A stretch of DNA of 10,537 nt from Betaproteobacteria bacterium (GTDB taxonomy: Bacteria; Pseudomonadota; Gammaproteobacteria; Burkholderiales; CAIKXV01), in the NCBI GenBank assembly GCA_947456915.1, contig CANGUQ010000101.1, forward strand, positions 1-10,537, written 5' to 3'. Shown here piece after piece: positions 1 through 7,163 of the stretch; position 1 is the stretch's first letter, and each line of letters begins with the position of its first letter. Under the pieces are notes generated by a model. That model was not told the origin of the DNA. It worked only from the letters and a program-made list of their open reading frames with translations, and did no database searches. A program made the translations under genes and the position numbers.

Positions 1-157
1 CTGCGCGCCGCGCAATCGCACTGCGCCAGGGTGCGCACGGGCATGCCTGCGCAGCGCTGCCTCTGCCGCCATGGCTCGCTTGGCGCGGGACTTGCTTGGA
101 TGGTCGACCGTTCAGACCACGGACGTCCTTGTGCCGAGCTTCCGCCACACCTGCGCA

Positions 158-1129
158 ATGTACGCCGCGCTTCGCGTGATCGCCGTGGCGTGCGCACTGC
201 CGTGTCTGCTGCCGGCGGCGCGGGCTGCCGAGTTTCCGGTGCGCCCGCTGCGCCTGGTGATCCCGTTCCCCGCCGGCGGGGTGTCGGACATCATCGGCCG
301 CGCCGCGGCGGTGCGCCTGGCGGAGGCGATGAAGCAGCCGATCGTCGTGGACAACCGTGTCGGCGCCGGCGGCACCATCGGCTCCACCGCAGTGGCCAGG
401 GCGACGGCCGACGGCTACACGCTGCTGCTGGGCAGTCTGTCCACGCACGCGATCGCTCCGCACGTGTTCCGCAAGCTGCCTTATGACCCGATCGCCGATT
501 TCGCGCCGGTGGGCACGGTGGTCGTCGCCCCCAACATCATCGGCGCGAGCCCGAGGCTGGAAGTGAAGACGGTCAAGGACGTGATCGCGCTCGCACGGGC
601 GAAGCCCGGAGCCCTGAGCTATGCGTCCTCGGGCATCGGCGCGGTGTTCCATCTGTCCGGCGAGCTGTTCAATCTGCTCGCCGGGGTCGACACCGTGCAC
701 GTGCCGTTCAAGGGGCTGGCGGCAGCCTATCCGGAAGTGGCCTCCGGGCAGATCGGACTCATCTACGACAGCGTGATCTCGGCGCTGCCGCACATCAAGG
801 CAGGCCGGGTGCGCCCGCTCGCGATGCTCGGTGCGCGGCGCAGCGCGCTGCTGCCCGACGTGCCGACGATGGTCGAGGCCGGTGTACCGGGCTACGACAT
901 CACGTTCTGGCAGGCACTGTTCGCCCCGGCTGGCACGCCCGCCGCGGCGATCGCGCGGATCAACGCCGAACTGCAGCGCAGCCTCGCGCTCGCCGATGTG
1001 CGCGAGGCGTTCGCAGCACAGGGGGCCGAGGTGTTCCCGGGCTCGCCCGCGGAACTCGCGGCGCGGGTCAGGGCCGATCTGGCGCAGATGGGCAAACTGG
1101 TCAAACTGGCGAAGGTGGAACCCGAGTGA
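158..1129 (+). CDS. Bug/TctC-family periplasmic solute receptor (first of three in tandem)
   Basis: Predicted 323-residue tripartite tricarboxylate transporter receptor (TctC/Bug family), a periplasmic protein that captures a small carboxylate. A Sec signal peptide covers about residues 1-23 (hydrophobic VIAVACALPCLL, then ARA before AEF). The mature protein opens with FPVRPLRLVIPF and the family loop PAGGVSDI (Asp44). A second ligand loop, VPFKG, lies at 182-186, and the usual PDVPTMVEAG stretch follows near 233-242. Length is normal for the family. ATG 158 places the signal peptide correctly. GTG 131 is an in-frame alternative adding nine residues, and neither has a clear Shine-Dalgarno. 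ATG 71 would put about 29 non-signal residues in front. The stop TGA overlaps the next gene's start. No TctA/TctB permease is in the window, so the membrane partner must be elsewhere or absent. The ligand is unknown. The first 157 bases of the window hold nothing else I can support. Confidence 0.9.
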   Translation: MYAALRVIAVACALPCLLPAARAAEFPVRPLRLVIPFPAGGVSDIIGRAAAVRLAEAMKQPIVVDNRVGAGGTIGSTAVARATADGYTLLLGSLSTHAIAPHVFRKLPYDPIADFAPVGTVVVAPNIIGASPRLEVKTVKDVIALARAKPGALSYASSGIGAVFHLSGELFNLLAGVDTVHVPFKGLAAAYPEVASGQIGLIYDSVISALPHIKAGRVRPLAMLGARRSALLPDVPTMVEAGVPGYDITFWQALFAPAGTPAAAIARINAELQRSLALADVREAFAAQGAEVFPGSPAELAARVRADLAQMGKLVKLAKVEPE

Positions 1130-2115
1130 TGACGACGCATCAGCACGTACCCGGCAGATGGCTCGCGGCCGCAGCCGTGAGCGCACTGCTGCTGCCGCAG
1201 GCCGTCTGCGCGCAGGAGTTTCCCGGCCGGCCGGTCCGCCTGGTCGTGCCGTTCGCCGCCGGCGGCGTCTCCGACATCATCGGTCGCACGCTCGCCGGGC
1301 GACTGCAGGAGAAGCTCGGCCAGCCGGTGATCGTCGACAACCGCGGCGGAGCCGGCGGTTCCATCGGCAGCGACATCGTGGCCAAGGCGCAGCCGGACGG
1401 TCACACGATCCTGCTCGGCAGCAATGGCACGCACGCCATCGTGCCCTACCTCTACCGGAAGCTGCCGTACGATCCGGTGAAGGACTTCACCCCGATCGGC
1501 ATGGTCGCGATCACGCCGACCGTGCTGGCGGTCAATCCGGACCTGCCGGCGAAGTCGGTCAGGGAGCTGATCGCCCTCGCCAGGGCGAAACCGGGCGCCC
1601 TGTCGTTCGGCTCCTCGGGCATCGGCAGCACCTCGCATCTGGCCGGCGAGATGCTGGCGACGATTGCCGGCGTCACGCTGACCCACGTGCCGTACAAGAG
1701 CGCATCGGCTGCCTACCCCGACGTGTTCGGCGGCCGCGTACCGCTGATCTTCGACAGCGTGGTGTCGATGACCCCGCACCTGAAGGCCGGACGCCTGCGC
1801 CCGCTTGCGGTCACGACGCCGCGGCGCGTGGCCACGCTGCCCGAGTTGCCGACGATGGCGGAGGCGGGCCTGCCGGGCTATGCGATCACGCTGTGGATTG
1901 CAGTGTTCGGTCCGGCCGGGATGCCGGCGGCAGTGACGACGCGGCTCAACAAGGAGATCGCGCGGGTGCTGGCGCTGCCGGAGGTGCGTGATCAGCTCGC
2001 TGCACAGGGCTCCGAGGTGATGCCGGGCACACCGGCCGAACTGCTCGCTGCGGTGCAGACCGACCTGAAGCGCATGGGCGAGATCGTGCGCGCGGCGAAG
2101 ATCGAAGCCGAATGA
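1129..2115 (+). CDS. Bug/TctC-family periplasmic solute receptor (second of three in tandem)
   Basis: A 328-residue Bug/TctC receptor of normal family length. The signal peptide is residues 1-28, with hydrophobic core WLAAAAVSALLL and cleavage after VCA before QEFPGRP. Family landmarks are PFAAGGVSDI (Asp49), DNRGGAGGSIGSDIV, LPYDPVKDFTPI, the ligand loop VPYKS at 187-191, and LPELPTMAEAGLPGY. ATG 1129 shares one base with the upstream TGA. GTG 1126 is an equally possible start that would give a 4-base overlap. A GGTGG sequence inside the upstream gene is the likely ribosome site. Its pocket-lining segments differ from its two neighbours: SNGTH where they have LSTH, STSHL where they have VFHL, and VPYKS where they have VPFKG or VPYKG. 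This suggests a different ligand. Expression is probably translationally coupled to the flanking receptors. The ligand is unknown. Confidence 0.92.
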   Translation: MTTHQHVPGRWLAAAAVSALLLPQAVCAQEFPGRPVRLVVPFAAGGVSDIIGRTLAGRLQEKLGQPVIVDNRGGAGGSIGSDIVAKAQPDGHTILLGSNGTHAIVPYLYRKLPYDPVKDFTPIGMVAITPTVLAVNPDLPAKSVRELIALARAKPGALSFGSSGIGSTSHLAGEMLATIAGVTLTHVPYKSASAAYPDVFGGRVPLIFDSVVSMTPHLKAGRLRPLAVTTPRRVATLPELPTMAEAGLPGYAITLWIAVFGPAGMPAAVTTRLNKEIARVLALPEVRDQLAAQGSEVMPGTPAELLAAVQTDLKRMGEIVRAAKIEAE

Positions 2116-3092
2116 GCCCGGCTGCGCAGGCACTGCACCTCGTCCTCGCCGCTGCGCTGCTCGCCGCGGCGATGCCGGTCGGCCACGCTCAGGGCGACGG
2201 CTACCCGCAGCGGCCGGTCCGCTTCATCGTGCCCTTTGCTGCCGGCGGCGTGTCGGACATCGTCGCGCGCACGGTCGGTCTGCGCATCCAGGAGACGCTC
2301 GGCCAGCCGATGGTGTTCGACAACCGCGGCGGCGCCGGCGGCACGATCGGCGCCGACATGGTCGCGCGCGCGCCCGCCGACGGCTACACGATCGGCATCG
2401 GCAACCTGTCCACGCACACGATCGCGCCCAGCGTCTATCGCAGGCTGCCCTACGATCCGCTGAAGCATTTCTCGCCGATCAGCATGGTCGCCACCGCGCC
2501 CAACGTGATGGCCGCATCGGCGACGCTGCCGGTGAAGACGGTGAAGGAGGTGATCGCGCTGGCGAAGACGCGGCCGCTGTCGTTCGCCTCCTCCGGCGTG
2601 GGCACGGTGTTTCACCTCGCCGGCGAGATGGTCAACGTGATGGCCGGCGTGGACATGGTGCACGTGCCGTACAAGGGCGTGGCAGCGGCGTATCCCGAGG
2701 TGATCTCGGGCAGCGTGCCGCTGATCTTCGACAGCCTGATCTCGGCGAGCGGACACATCAGGGCCGGTCGCATCCGCTCGCTCGCGCAGACCGGCAGCGT
2801 GCGCTCGCCGGTGCTGCCCGATGTACCGACGATGATCGAGGCCGGTCTGCCCGGCTTCGAACTGAACTTCTGGATCGGCATCTTCGCGCCGGCGAACACG
2901 CCTGCGCCGATCGTCAATCGCCTGAACGGCGAGATCGTGAAGGCGCTCAGACTGCCCGAGGTACGCGAGCAGTTCGCAGCGCAGGGCGCCGACGTCGCCG
3001 GCACTTCGCCCAGGGAGTTGCTGGAACTGATCCGCACCGGTATCCCGCGCATGGCGAAACTGGTGAAGGCAGCGAAGATCGAGCCGGAGTGA
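2112..3092 (+). CDS. Bug/TctC-family periplasmic solute receptor (third of three in tandem)
   Basis: A 326-residue Bug/TctC receptor. The signal peptide is about residues 1-26, with core LHLVLAAALLAAA and cleavage after GHA before QGDGYPQRP. It carries PFAAGGVSDI (Asp49), DNRGGAGGTIGADMV, LSTH at 99-102, VFHLAGE, the ligand loop VPYKG at 185-189 and PDVPTMIEAGLPGF. The start ATG overlaps the previous stop as ATGA, the classic coupled arrangement. It is closer to the first receptor of the array than to the middle one, for example in the LSTHxIAP, GTVFHL and AAAYPEV segments. It lacks two residues in the KPGALSF stretch that both others have. The three C-termini share a Lys-Ile/Val-Glu-x-Glu ending. 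It probably binds a carboxylate similar to that of the first receptor. The specific ligand is unknown. Confidence 0.92.
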   Translation: MSPAAQALHLVLAAALLAAAMPVGHAQGDGYPQRPVRFIVPFAAGGVSDIVARTVGLRIQETLGQPMVFDNRGGAGGTIGADMVARAPADGYTIGIGNLSTHTIAPSVYRRLPYDPLKHFSPISMVATAPNVMAASATLPVKTVKEVIALAKTRPLSFASSGVGTVFHLAGEMVNVMAGVDMVHVPYKGVAAAYPEVISGSVPLIFDSLISASGHIRAGRIRSLAQTGSVRSPVLPDVPTMIEAGLPGFELNFWIGIFAPANTPAPIVNRLNGEIVKALRLPEVREQFAAQGADVAGTSPRELLELIRTGIPRMAKLVKAAKIEPE

Positions 3093-3098
3093 GGCGCT

Positions 3099-3113
3099 TG
3101 CGGCGGCGCCGCA
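3099..3113. other. small GC-only palindrome after the receptor trio
   Basis: TGCGGCG and CGCCGCA face each other around a single G, seven bases after the third receptor's stop codon. It could form a short hairpin at the end of the receptor operon, but no T-run follows, so a terminator role is only a guess. In DNA this rich in GC such palindromes arise easily. Confidence 0.25.
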
Positions 3114-3187
3114 GTGCAGGGGCTTGTGCCGGGGCGAGGACCGGCGTAGCGTGATCGCCAGTGGCCGCCGGGCGCGGCACGTCGGTC

Positions 3188-3193
3188 AGGGGG
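3188..3193 (+). promoter_or_regulatory. Shine-Dalgarno AGGGGG for the di-heme cytochrome gene
   Basis: AGGGGG ends five bases before ATG 3199. It is the best ribosome site near this gene and is the reason for choosing ATG 3199 over the internal GTG 3349. Confidence 0.55.
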
Positions 3194-3198
3194 AAGCG

Positions 3199-4353
3199 AT
3201 GGCAGACCCGCACCTGCAGCAGGCTGATGACGACTCCGGCCGCGCGTCGGCCCGGTCCGGCAGCACGGTGGACGACGACGTGCGGCACGCGCAATCCGGC
3301 AGGCCGGAACGCGGGCACCGTGCCGCCCGGCGCCGCCGCCCCGGCACGGTGCGCTGGCGCAGCACGCTCGCTGCACTCGTCACCGGCACCGTGGCCGCGC
3401 TTTCGATCGCAGCCTGCGTCTCGACGGGGGGTGGTGGCGGAGGACGGCTGTCGCAGTTGCCGGCGCCGCCCAGCCGGGCCGACAACCCGACCACGCCGGA
3501 GAAGGTCGCGCTCGGCAAGCAGCTGTTCTTCGATCAGCGGCTGTCCGGCAGCGGGCGCAACAACTGCGAGTCCTGCCACTACCGCGATCTGGGCTGGACC
3601 GACGGATTGCAGCTGTCGCGCCGCGACGACGGTGCGCTCAACACGCGGCACTCGCCGACGCTGTACAACGTTGCCTATCTCACTGCGTGGTACTGGGACG
3701 GTCGGGCGACGACGCTCGAGGCGCAGATCCTCGCCGCGTGGCGCAATCAGATGAGCGGCGATCCGGACAAGGTCGCGGCACGGCTGGCGGGCATCCCCGC
3801 GTACGCCGCGCAGTTCCAGCAGGTGTTCGGCAGCGCGCCCACCGGTGACGCGATCGTGAAGGCGCTGGCAGCGTACGTGCGCACCAAGAACAGCGGCGAG
3901 TCGACCTGGGACCGGCACGAGAAGGGCGAGCCCAACGCGGTCAGTGCCGATGCGATCGCCGGCTTCGGTGTGTTCATGGGCAAGGGCCGTTGCGCGATCT
4001 GCCACACCCCGCCGCTGTACTCGGATGGCGGCTTTCACAACATCGGCCTCGAGGCGGGCAAGGCGAAGCCCGATCCGGGCCGCTTCGCGGTCACCAGGCA
4101 GCCGCAGGACATGTCGGCGTTCAAGACACCGACGCTGCGCTCGGTCGCCACGTCCGGCCCCTGGTTCCACGACGGCAGCGGCGCCTCCCTCGAGGCCACC
4201 GTGCGCTACATGGCCAGTGGTGGCGGCAACGACCCGAACAAGTCGCCGCTGCTGGTCGACACCGCACTGACGGACCAGGAAGTCCGCCAGGTCGTCGCGT
4301 TCCTGCGCACGCTGACCAGTCACGAACCGCTGGTGCGCCCGGCCATCCCCTGA
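3199..4353 (+). CDS. di-heme c-type cytochrome, cytochrome c peroxidase/MauG superfamily, probable lipoprotein
   Basis: Predicted 384-residue exported di-heme protein. The two heme-binding sites are CESCH (123-127) and CAICH (265-269). Further family marks are RHSPTLYNVAY, WDGRA with Trp166 (the Trp between hemes in the family), Gln176, FKTPTLRSVA and FHDGS (323-327). The segment LSIAAC at 68-73 resembles a lipobox, with Cys73 as the possible lipidated residue before a Gly run. A 50-residue hydrophilic, Arg-rich stretch precedes the hydrophobic segment. GTG 3349 would instead give a conventional short lipoprotein signal and 334 residues, but it has no ribosome site. Two active-site oddities: the Glu of the usual NPxEMG segment seems absent (NQMSG, two residues shorter), and Met338 lies where MauG proteins have the axial Tyr, as in bacterial peroxidases. 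The gene lies 106 bases after the receptor trio and is convergent with the exporter gene. Family is sure; peroxidase activity is not. Confidence 0.88.
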   Translation: MADPHLQQADDDSGRASARSGSTVDDDVRHAQSGRPERGHRAARRRRPGTVRWRSTLAALVTGTVAALSIAACVSTGGGGGGRLSQLPAPPSRADNPTTPEKVALGKQLFFDQRLSGSGRNNCESCHYRDLGWTDGLQLSRRDDGALNTRHSPTLYNVAYLTAWYWDGRATTLEAQILAAWRNQMSGDPDKVAARLAGIPAYAAQFQQVFGSAPTGDAIVKALAAYVRTKNSGESTWDRHEKGEPNAVSADAIAGFGVFMGKGRCAICHTPPLYSDGGFHNIGLEAGKAKPDPGRFAVTRQPQDMSAFKTPTLRSVATSGPWFHDGSGASLEATVRYMASGGGNDPNKSPLLVDTALTDQEVRQVVAFLRTLTSHEPLVRPAIP

Positions 4354-4426
4354 GTCACCGCGGTGCCCGCGGCGCCTGCGCGCGCCGTCCCGACCGCACT
4401 GCGCACGCAGCCACGATGGCCGGCAC

Positions 4427-5068
4427 TCATCCTGCCGGGCGCGGCTCGAGCGCAATACGCACCGCGAGCGCGGCCAGCATGCCCCCCATCACCCAGCGCT
4501 GCGCTGCCAGCCACAGCGGATGTCTGGCGAACCAGCGCGCGACGCCGGCGGCGGCAGCCACCAGCCACACGTCGAACGCGATGCTGATCGCGATCTGCAC
4601 GCTGCCGAGGGTGAGGCTCTGCGCGAGCACCGATCCGCGCGCCGGGTCGACGAACTGCGGAAACAGCGCGAGGTAGAACATCGCGACCTTGGGATTGAGG
4701 ACGTTGGTGAGGAAGCCCTTCACGAACAGCGCGCGCGCAGACTCCACCGGCAGCGGCCGCGGCTCGACCGGCGAGCGGCCGCCCGGACGCACCGCTTCCC
4801 ACGCCATCCACAGCAGATAGCCTGCGCCCGCCAGCTTGAGCAGGTCGAACGCCACCGGCACTGCGATGAACACCGCCGACAGGCCGATCGCGGCGGCCAG
4901 CATGTGCACGAAGAACCCGGCAATCACCCCGGCGAGCGACACCATCCCCGCGCTGCGTCCCTGGCAGATCGCGCGCGAGAGCAGGTAGATCATGTTCGGC
5001 CCGGGCGTGATCACCAGCACCACGCACGCTGCGGCAAACAGCAGCAGATCGGCGGCAGGAATCAGCAC
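4427..5068 (-). CDS. LysE/RhtB-family amino-acid-type exporter
   Basis: Predicted 213-residue inner-membrane exporter of the LysE/RhtB superfamily, whose members expel amino acids and related small metabolites. Diagnostic marks are ITPGPN (20-25) after the first membrane helix, LSRAICQGRSAG, and FLTNVLNPKVAMFYLALFPQF (119-139). Hydrophobic segments fit about six helices: residues 6-20, 42-72, 77-90, 123-138, 150-175 and 193-206. Start choice: ATG 5152 or 5140 would add 28 or 24 residues not seen in the family. GTG 5068 gives the normal short N-terminus and length, and has GGAG five bases upstream. It follows the fourth Bug receptor on the same strand after 186 bases, so the two may be co-transcribed. 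That gap contains CACCGC-CT-GCGGTG (5169-5182), a short possible hairpin. The exported compound cannot be read from sequence. Confidence 0.9.
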   Translation of the reverse strand: MLIPAADLLLFAAACVVLVITPGPNMIYLLSRAICQGRSAGMVSLAGVIAGFFVHMLAAAIGLSAVFIAVPVAFDLLKLAGAGYLLWMAWEAVRPGGRSPVEPRPLPVESARALFVKGFLTNVLNPKVAMFYLALFPQFVDPARGSVLAQSLTLGSVQIAISIAFDVWLVAAAAGVARWFARHPLWLAAQRWVMGGMLAALAVRIALEPRPAG

Positions 5069-5073
5069 GCGGG

Positions 5074-5077
5074 CTCC
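5074..5077 (-). promoter_or_regulatory. Shine-Dalgarno GGAG that fixes the GTG start of the exporter gene
   Basis: On the minus strand GGAG lies five bases before GTG 5068. The upstream ATG candidates at 5152 and 5140 have no comparable sequence. Confidence 0.5.
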
Positions 5078-5254
5078 GGCGCCGCAGCACGGGTCGCCCG
5101 GCCGCAACGGCACGGTGCGGGGCGCGGCGATCCCTCGCATGGCATGCGGCACGCGCCAGCCATCACTGCACCGCCTGCGGTGGCACGAGCGGCGTGACGC
5201 GACCGCGCAGGCGCGACCACACCGATGCGCAGCGGGCGCGGCCTTGCGACCTGC

Positions 5255-6262
5255 TCAGTCGAGCTTGAGTCCTGAACCGCGTGCAATCCTGCTCCAGCGG
5301 GGAACCTCGACCACCAGCAGCTTCGCCAGTTGCTCCGGCGGACCCGCCGCCACGAACAGCCCCTGCGCCGCGAGCTTGTCGCGCACCTCCGGCTGCTGCA
5401 GTCCACGCGCCGCCTCCTCGTTCAGCCGCTGCACGATCTCGCGCGGCGTAGCCGCCGGGGCGAACACGCCGAACCACGTACTCGCGTCGAATCCGGGCAA
5501 CCCCGACGCGGCGACGGTCGGAATCTCCGGCGCGCCGGCAGCCTGCTGTGCGCTGGTGACCGCAAGCGCGCGCAGCCTGCCGCTGCGCACGTGCGGCAAC
5601 ACCACCGGCAGGTTGCCGAACACCACCGCGATGTGGCCGCCGATCAGGTCGGACACGGCCGGCCCCTCGCCCTTGTACGGCACGAACAGCAGGTCGACGC
5701 CGGCACTCGCCTTGAACAGTTCGCCCGCCATGTGCGGCGTGCCGCCTGCCGCCGCGCCGAAGGTCAGCTGCCCGGGGCGCGCCTTCGCCAGCGCGATCAG
5801 CTGCGCGACGTCCTTCACCGGCAGCGCCGGGTGCACCGTCACCACCAGCGGCGAGGTCGCCACCAGGATCACTGGCGCGAAATCGCGGATACCGTCGTAG
5901 GGCGGCTTGGCCACCATCGCCGGCACGACCGCCTGCGTGGTCTGGCTGCCGATGAGCAGCGTGTGGCCGTCGGGCGCGGCACGCGCCACCAGCTCCGCCC
6001 CGACCAGTCCGGAAGCGCCGACACGGTTCTCGACGACGACGGGCTGCGGCAGCCGCTCGGTGAGGCGCTGCGCAAGCACACGCCCGGCCAGATCGACACC
6101 CCCGCCGGGCGCGAACGGCACGATCAGCCGGATCGGCCGATCCGGAAACCCGGCTGCGTACACCGCCCCGCCCGGTGCCAGGAACAGCGGCCCCCACGCC
6201 GCCAGCGCGACGCCTGCGCCTGCGACTGCGCACAACCGTCGACAATCTCTCGCGTGATGCAT
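5255..6262 (-). CDS. Bug/TctC-family periplasmic solute receptor (divergent, separate from the trio)
   Basis: Predicted 335-residue Bug/TctC receptor. The long signal region (about 1-36) has an Arg-rich start, core AVAGAGVALAAWGPLFLA and cleavage near VYA before AGFPDRP. Family marks are PFAPGGGVD (Asp57), VENRVGASGLVGAELV, GDL-type PYDGIRDFAP, the ligand loop VPYKG at 194-198 and PEIPTVAASGLPGF. ATG 6262 is chosen because AGGAGG lies six bases upstream; ATG 6304 would add 14 residues without a good site. It differs strongly from the three tandem receptors: GGGVDLAGR replaces GGVSDIIGR, SQTTQ replaces LSTH, and the C-terminus ends GLKLD rather than the shared Lys-Ile/Val-Glu-x-Glu ending. So it is not a recent copy of them. 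It lies 145 bases downstream of the metallo-hydrolase gene and upstream of the exporter gene. The ligand is unknown. Confidence 0.92.
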   Translation of the reverse strand: MHHARDCRRLCAVAGAGVALAAWGPLFLAPGGAVYAAGFPDRPIRLIVPFAPGGGVDLAGRVLAQRLTERLPQPVVVENRVGASGLVGAELVARAAPDGHTLLIGSQTTQAVVPAMVAKPPYDGIRDFAPVILVATSPLVVTVHPALPVKDVAQLIALAKARPGQLTFGAAAGGTPHMAGELFKASAGVDLLFVPYKGEGPAVSDLIGGHIAVVFGNLPVVLPHVRSGRLRALAVTSAQQAAGAPEIPTVAASGLPGFDASTWFGVFAPAATPREIVQRLNEEAARGLQQPEVRDKLAAQGLFVAAGPPEQLAKLLVVEVPRWSRIARGSGLKLD

Positions 6263-6268
6263 GACAGT

Positions 6269-6274
6269 CCTCCT
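6269..6274 (-). promoter_or_regulatory. strong Shine-Dalgarno AGGAGG for the fourth Bug receptor
   Basis: AGGAGG on the minus strand is followed by six bases and then ATG 6262. It is the strongest ribosome site in the window, predicts high translation of this receptor, and rules against the upstream ATG 6304. Confidence 0.75.
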
Positions 6275-6407
6275 CGCCGTTGCCGGCCCGATACGCCCCC
6301 GCACCTGCGGCGGGTCACGTCACGCCAGCTGTCTGCCTCGCTGCGCTGCTCCTGCCGCCTGCTCCGGTCGCCGTGCAGGCGGCGCGCGCCCTGTCCGATT
6401 CATCCGC

Positions 6408-7163
6408 TCAGGCGTGCAGCCGGAACAGTGTCGTCGTCTCCAGCCCGTCGTCGAACCAGCCCTGGATCGCCGCATTGCGCGTGCCCAGATATTCGGTGGC
6501 GCCGTCGCGCTGGATCATCGGCAGGTCGTGTCCCGGGATCAGCACGTTGCCCGGCCGCGCCTGCCAGTGCCGCCAGATCATCTCGATCGTCGCCGCCGAC
6601 TGCTTCGCGTCACAGGTCATGTCGGTGCCGCGCGACAGCAGTTCGGCGCGGTTCTTCGCGGCATCGCCGGTGAACACCAGATCGCGCTCGCCTCCGTGCA
6701 GCACGTACACGAGACAGCCTGGCGTATGCCCGGGCGCGAGGTGCGCCGTCATGCCCGGGAACACGGTATCGCCGTCCGCGGCGGTCTGCAGCATGGGCGA
6801 TCGTCCGAGTTCGCGCACGTACAGCTCCGGCACCGACGGCTCGCCCCACGGCAGCTCGCTTGCCCAGCGCAGTTCATCGGCCCCGATCACCAGCCGCGCA
6901 TTGGGAAACATCGTGAAGTTGATCGAGTGATCGTGGTGCGAGTGCGTCATGATCACATCGGTCACGTCGGCGGGCGCCACGCCGTGACCGGCCAGCCGTT
7001 CGCGGATCAGCTTGCGCATGCCGATCGATCCGGTGTCGATCAGCGCCGTGCGTCCCTCGCCGCGCAGCAGAACCACGCTGCTCCAGCCGAGGCCGCCGTG
7101 GCAGACCGACTTGCCCGGGTAGCCCTGGACGATGATCTCGATGTCGTAGTTGTCGAGTTTCAT
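6408..7163 (-). CDS. metallo-beta-lactamase-fold hydrolase, N-acyl homoserine lactonase-like family
   Basis: Predicted 251-residue cytoplasmic metallo-hydrolase with no signal peptide. The full set of two-metal ligands is visible: HSHHDH at 74-79 (His74, His76, Asp78, His79), His146 in APGHTPG, Asp167 in FTGDA and His212 in IPGHD. The fold's early beta strands appear as SSVVLLRGEGRTALIDTGS. Length and motif spacing fit the group annotated as N-acyl homoserine lactonase-like MBL hydrolases, which act on lactones, esters or thioesters. The true substrate cannot be assigned. Start: ATG 7163 overlaps the DUF3617 stop as ATGA. GTG 7175 would add four residues but directly abuts GGGGGA, leaving no spacing, while that same GGGGGA is 12 bases from the ATG. 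The gene is therefore probably coupled to the DUF3617 gene. Confidence 0.9.
   Translation of the reverse strand: MKLDNYDIEIIVQGYPGKSVCHGGLGWSSVVLLRGEGRTALIDTGSIGMRKLIRERLAGHGVAPADVTDVIMTHSHHDHSINFTMFPNARLVIGADELRWASELPWGEPSVPELYVRELGRSPMLQTAADGDTVFPGMTAHLAPGHTPGCLVYVLHGGERDLVFTGDAAKNRAELLSRGTDMTCDAKQSAATIEMIWRHWQARPGNVLIPGHDLPMIQRDGATEYLGTRNAAIQGWFDDGLETTTLFRLHA

Noticed and set aside
892..2133. A 413-codon minus-strand frame opposite the receptor trio
   Set aside because: It lies antisense to clear Bug genes, with low-complexity His/Arg/Gly/Ala composition and no recognisable motif.
4356..4365. CACCGCGGTG palindrome after the di-heme cytochrome gene
   Set aside because: It is only ten bases with no T-run; in this composition it is not strong enough to call a terminator.
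2947..4455. A 502-codon minus-strand frame opposite the di-heme cytochrome
   Set aside because: It is an antisense shadow of a gene with unmistakable CxxCH motifs; it begins and ends inside neighbouring genes.
6263..6407. Search for a promoter or terminator between the MBL hydrolase and fourth Bug receptor genes
   Set aside because: Apart from the receptor's ribosome site, I found no convincing -10/-35 pair and no hairpin with a T-run.
5330..6673. A 447-codon plus-strand frame opposite the fourth Bug receptor
   Set aside because: It is antisense to a clear receptor gene and is Arg-rich without domains.
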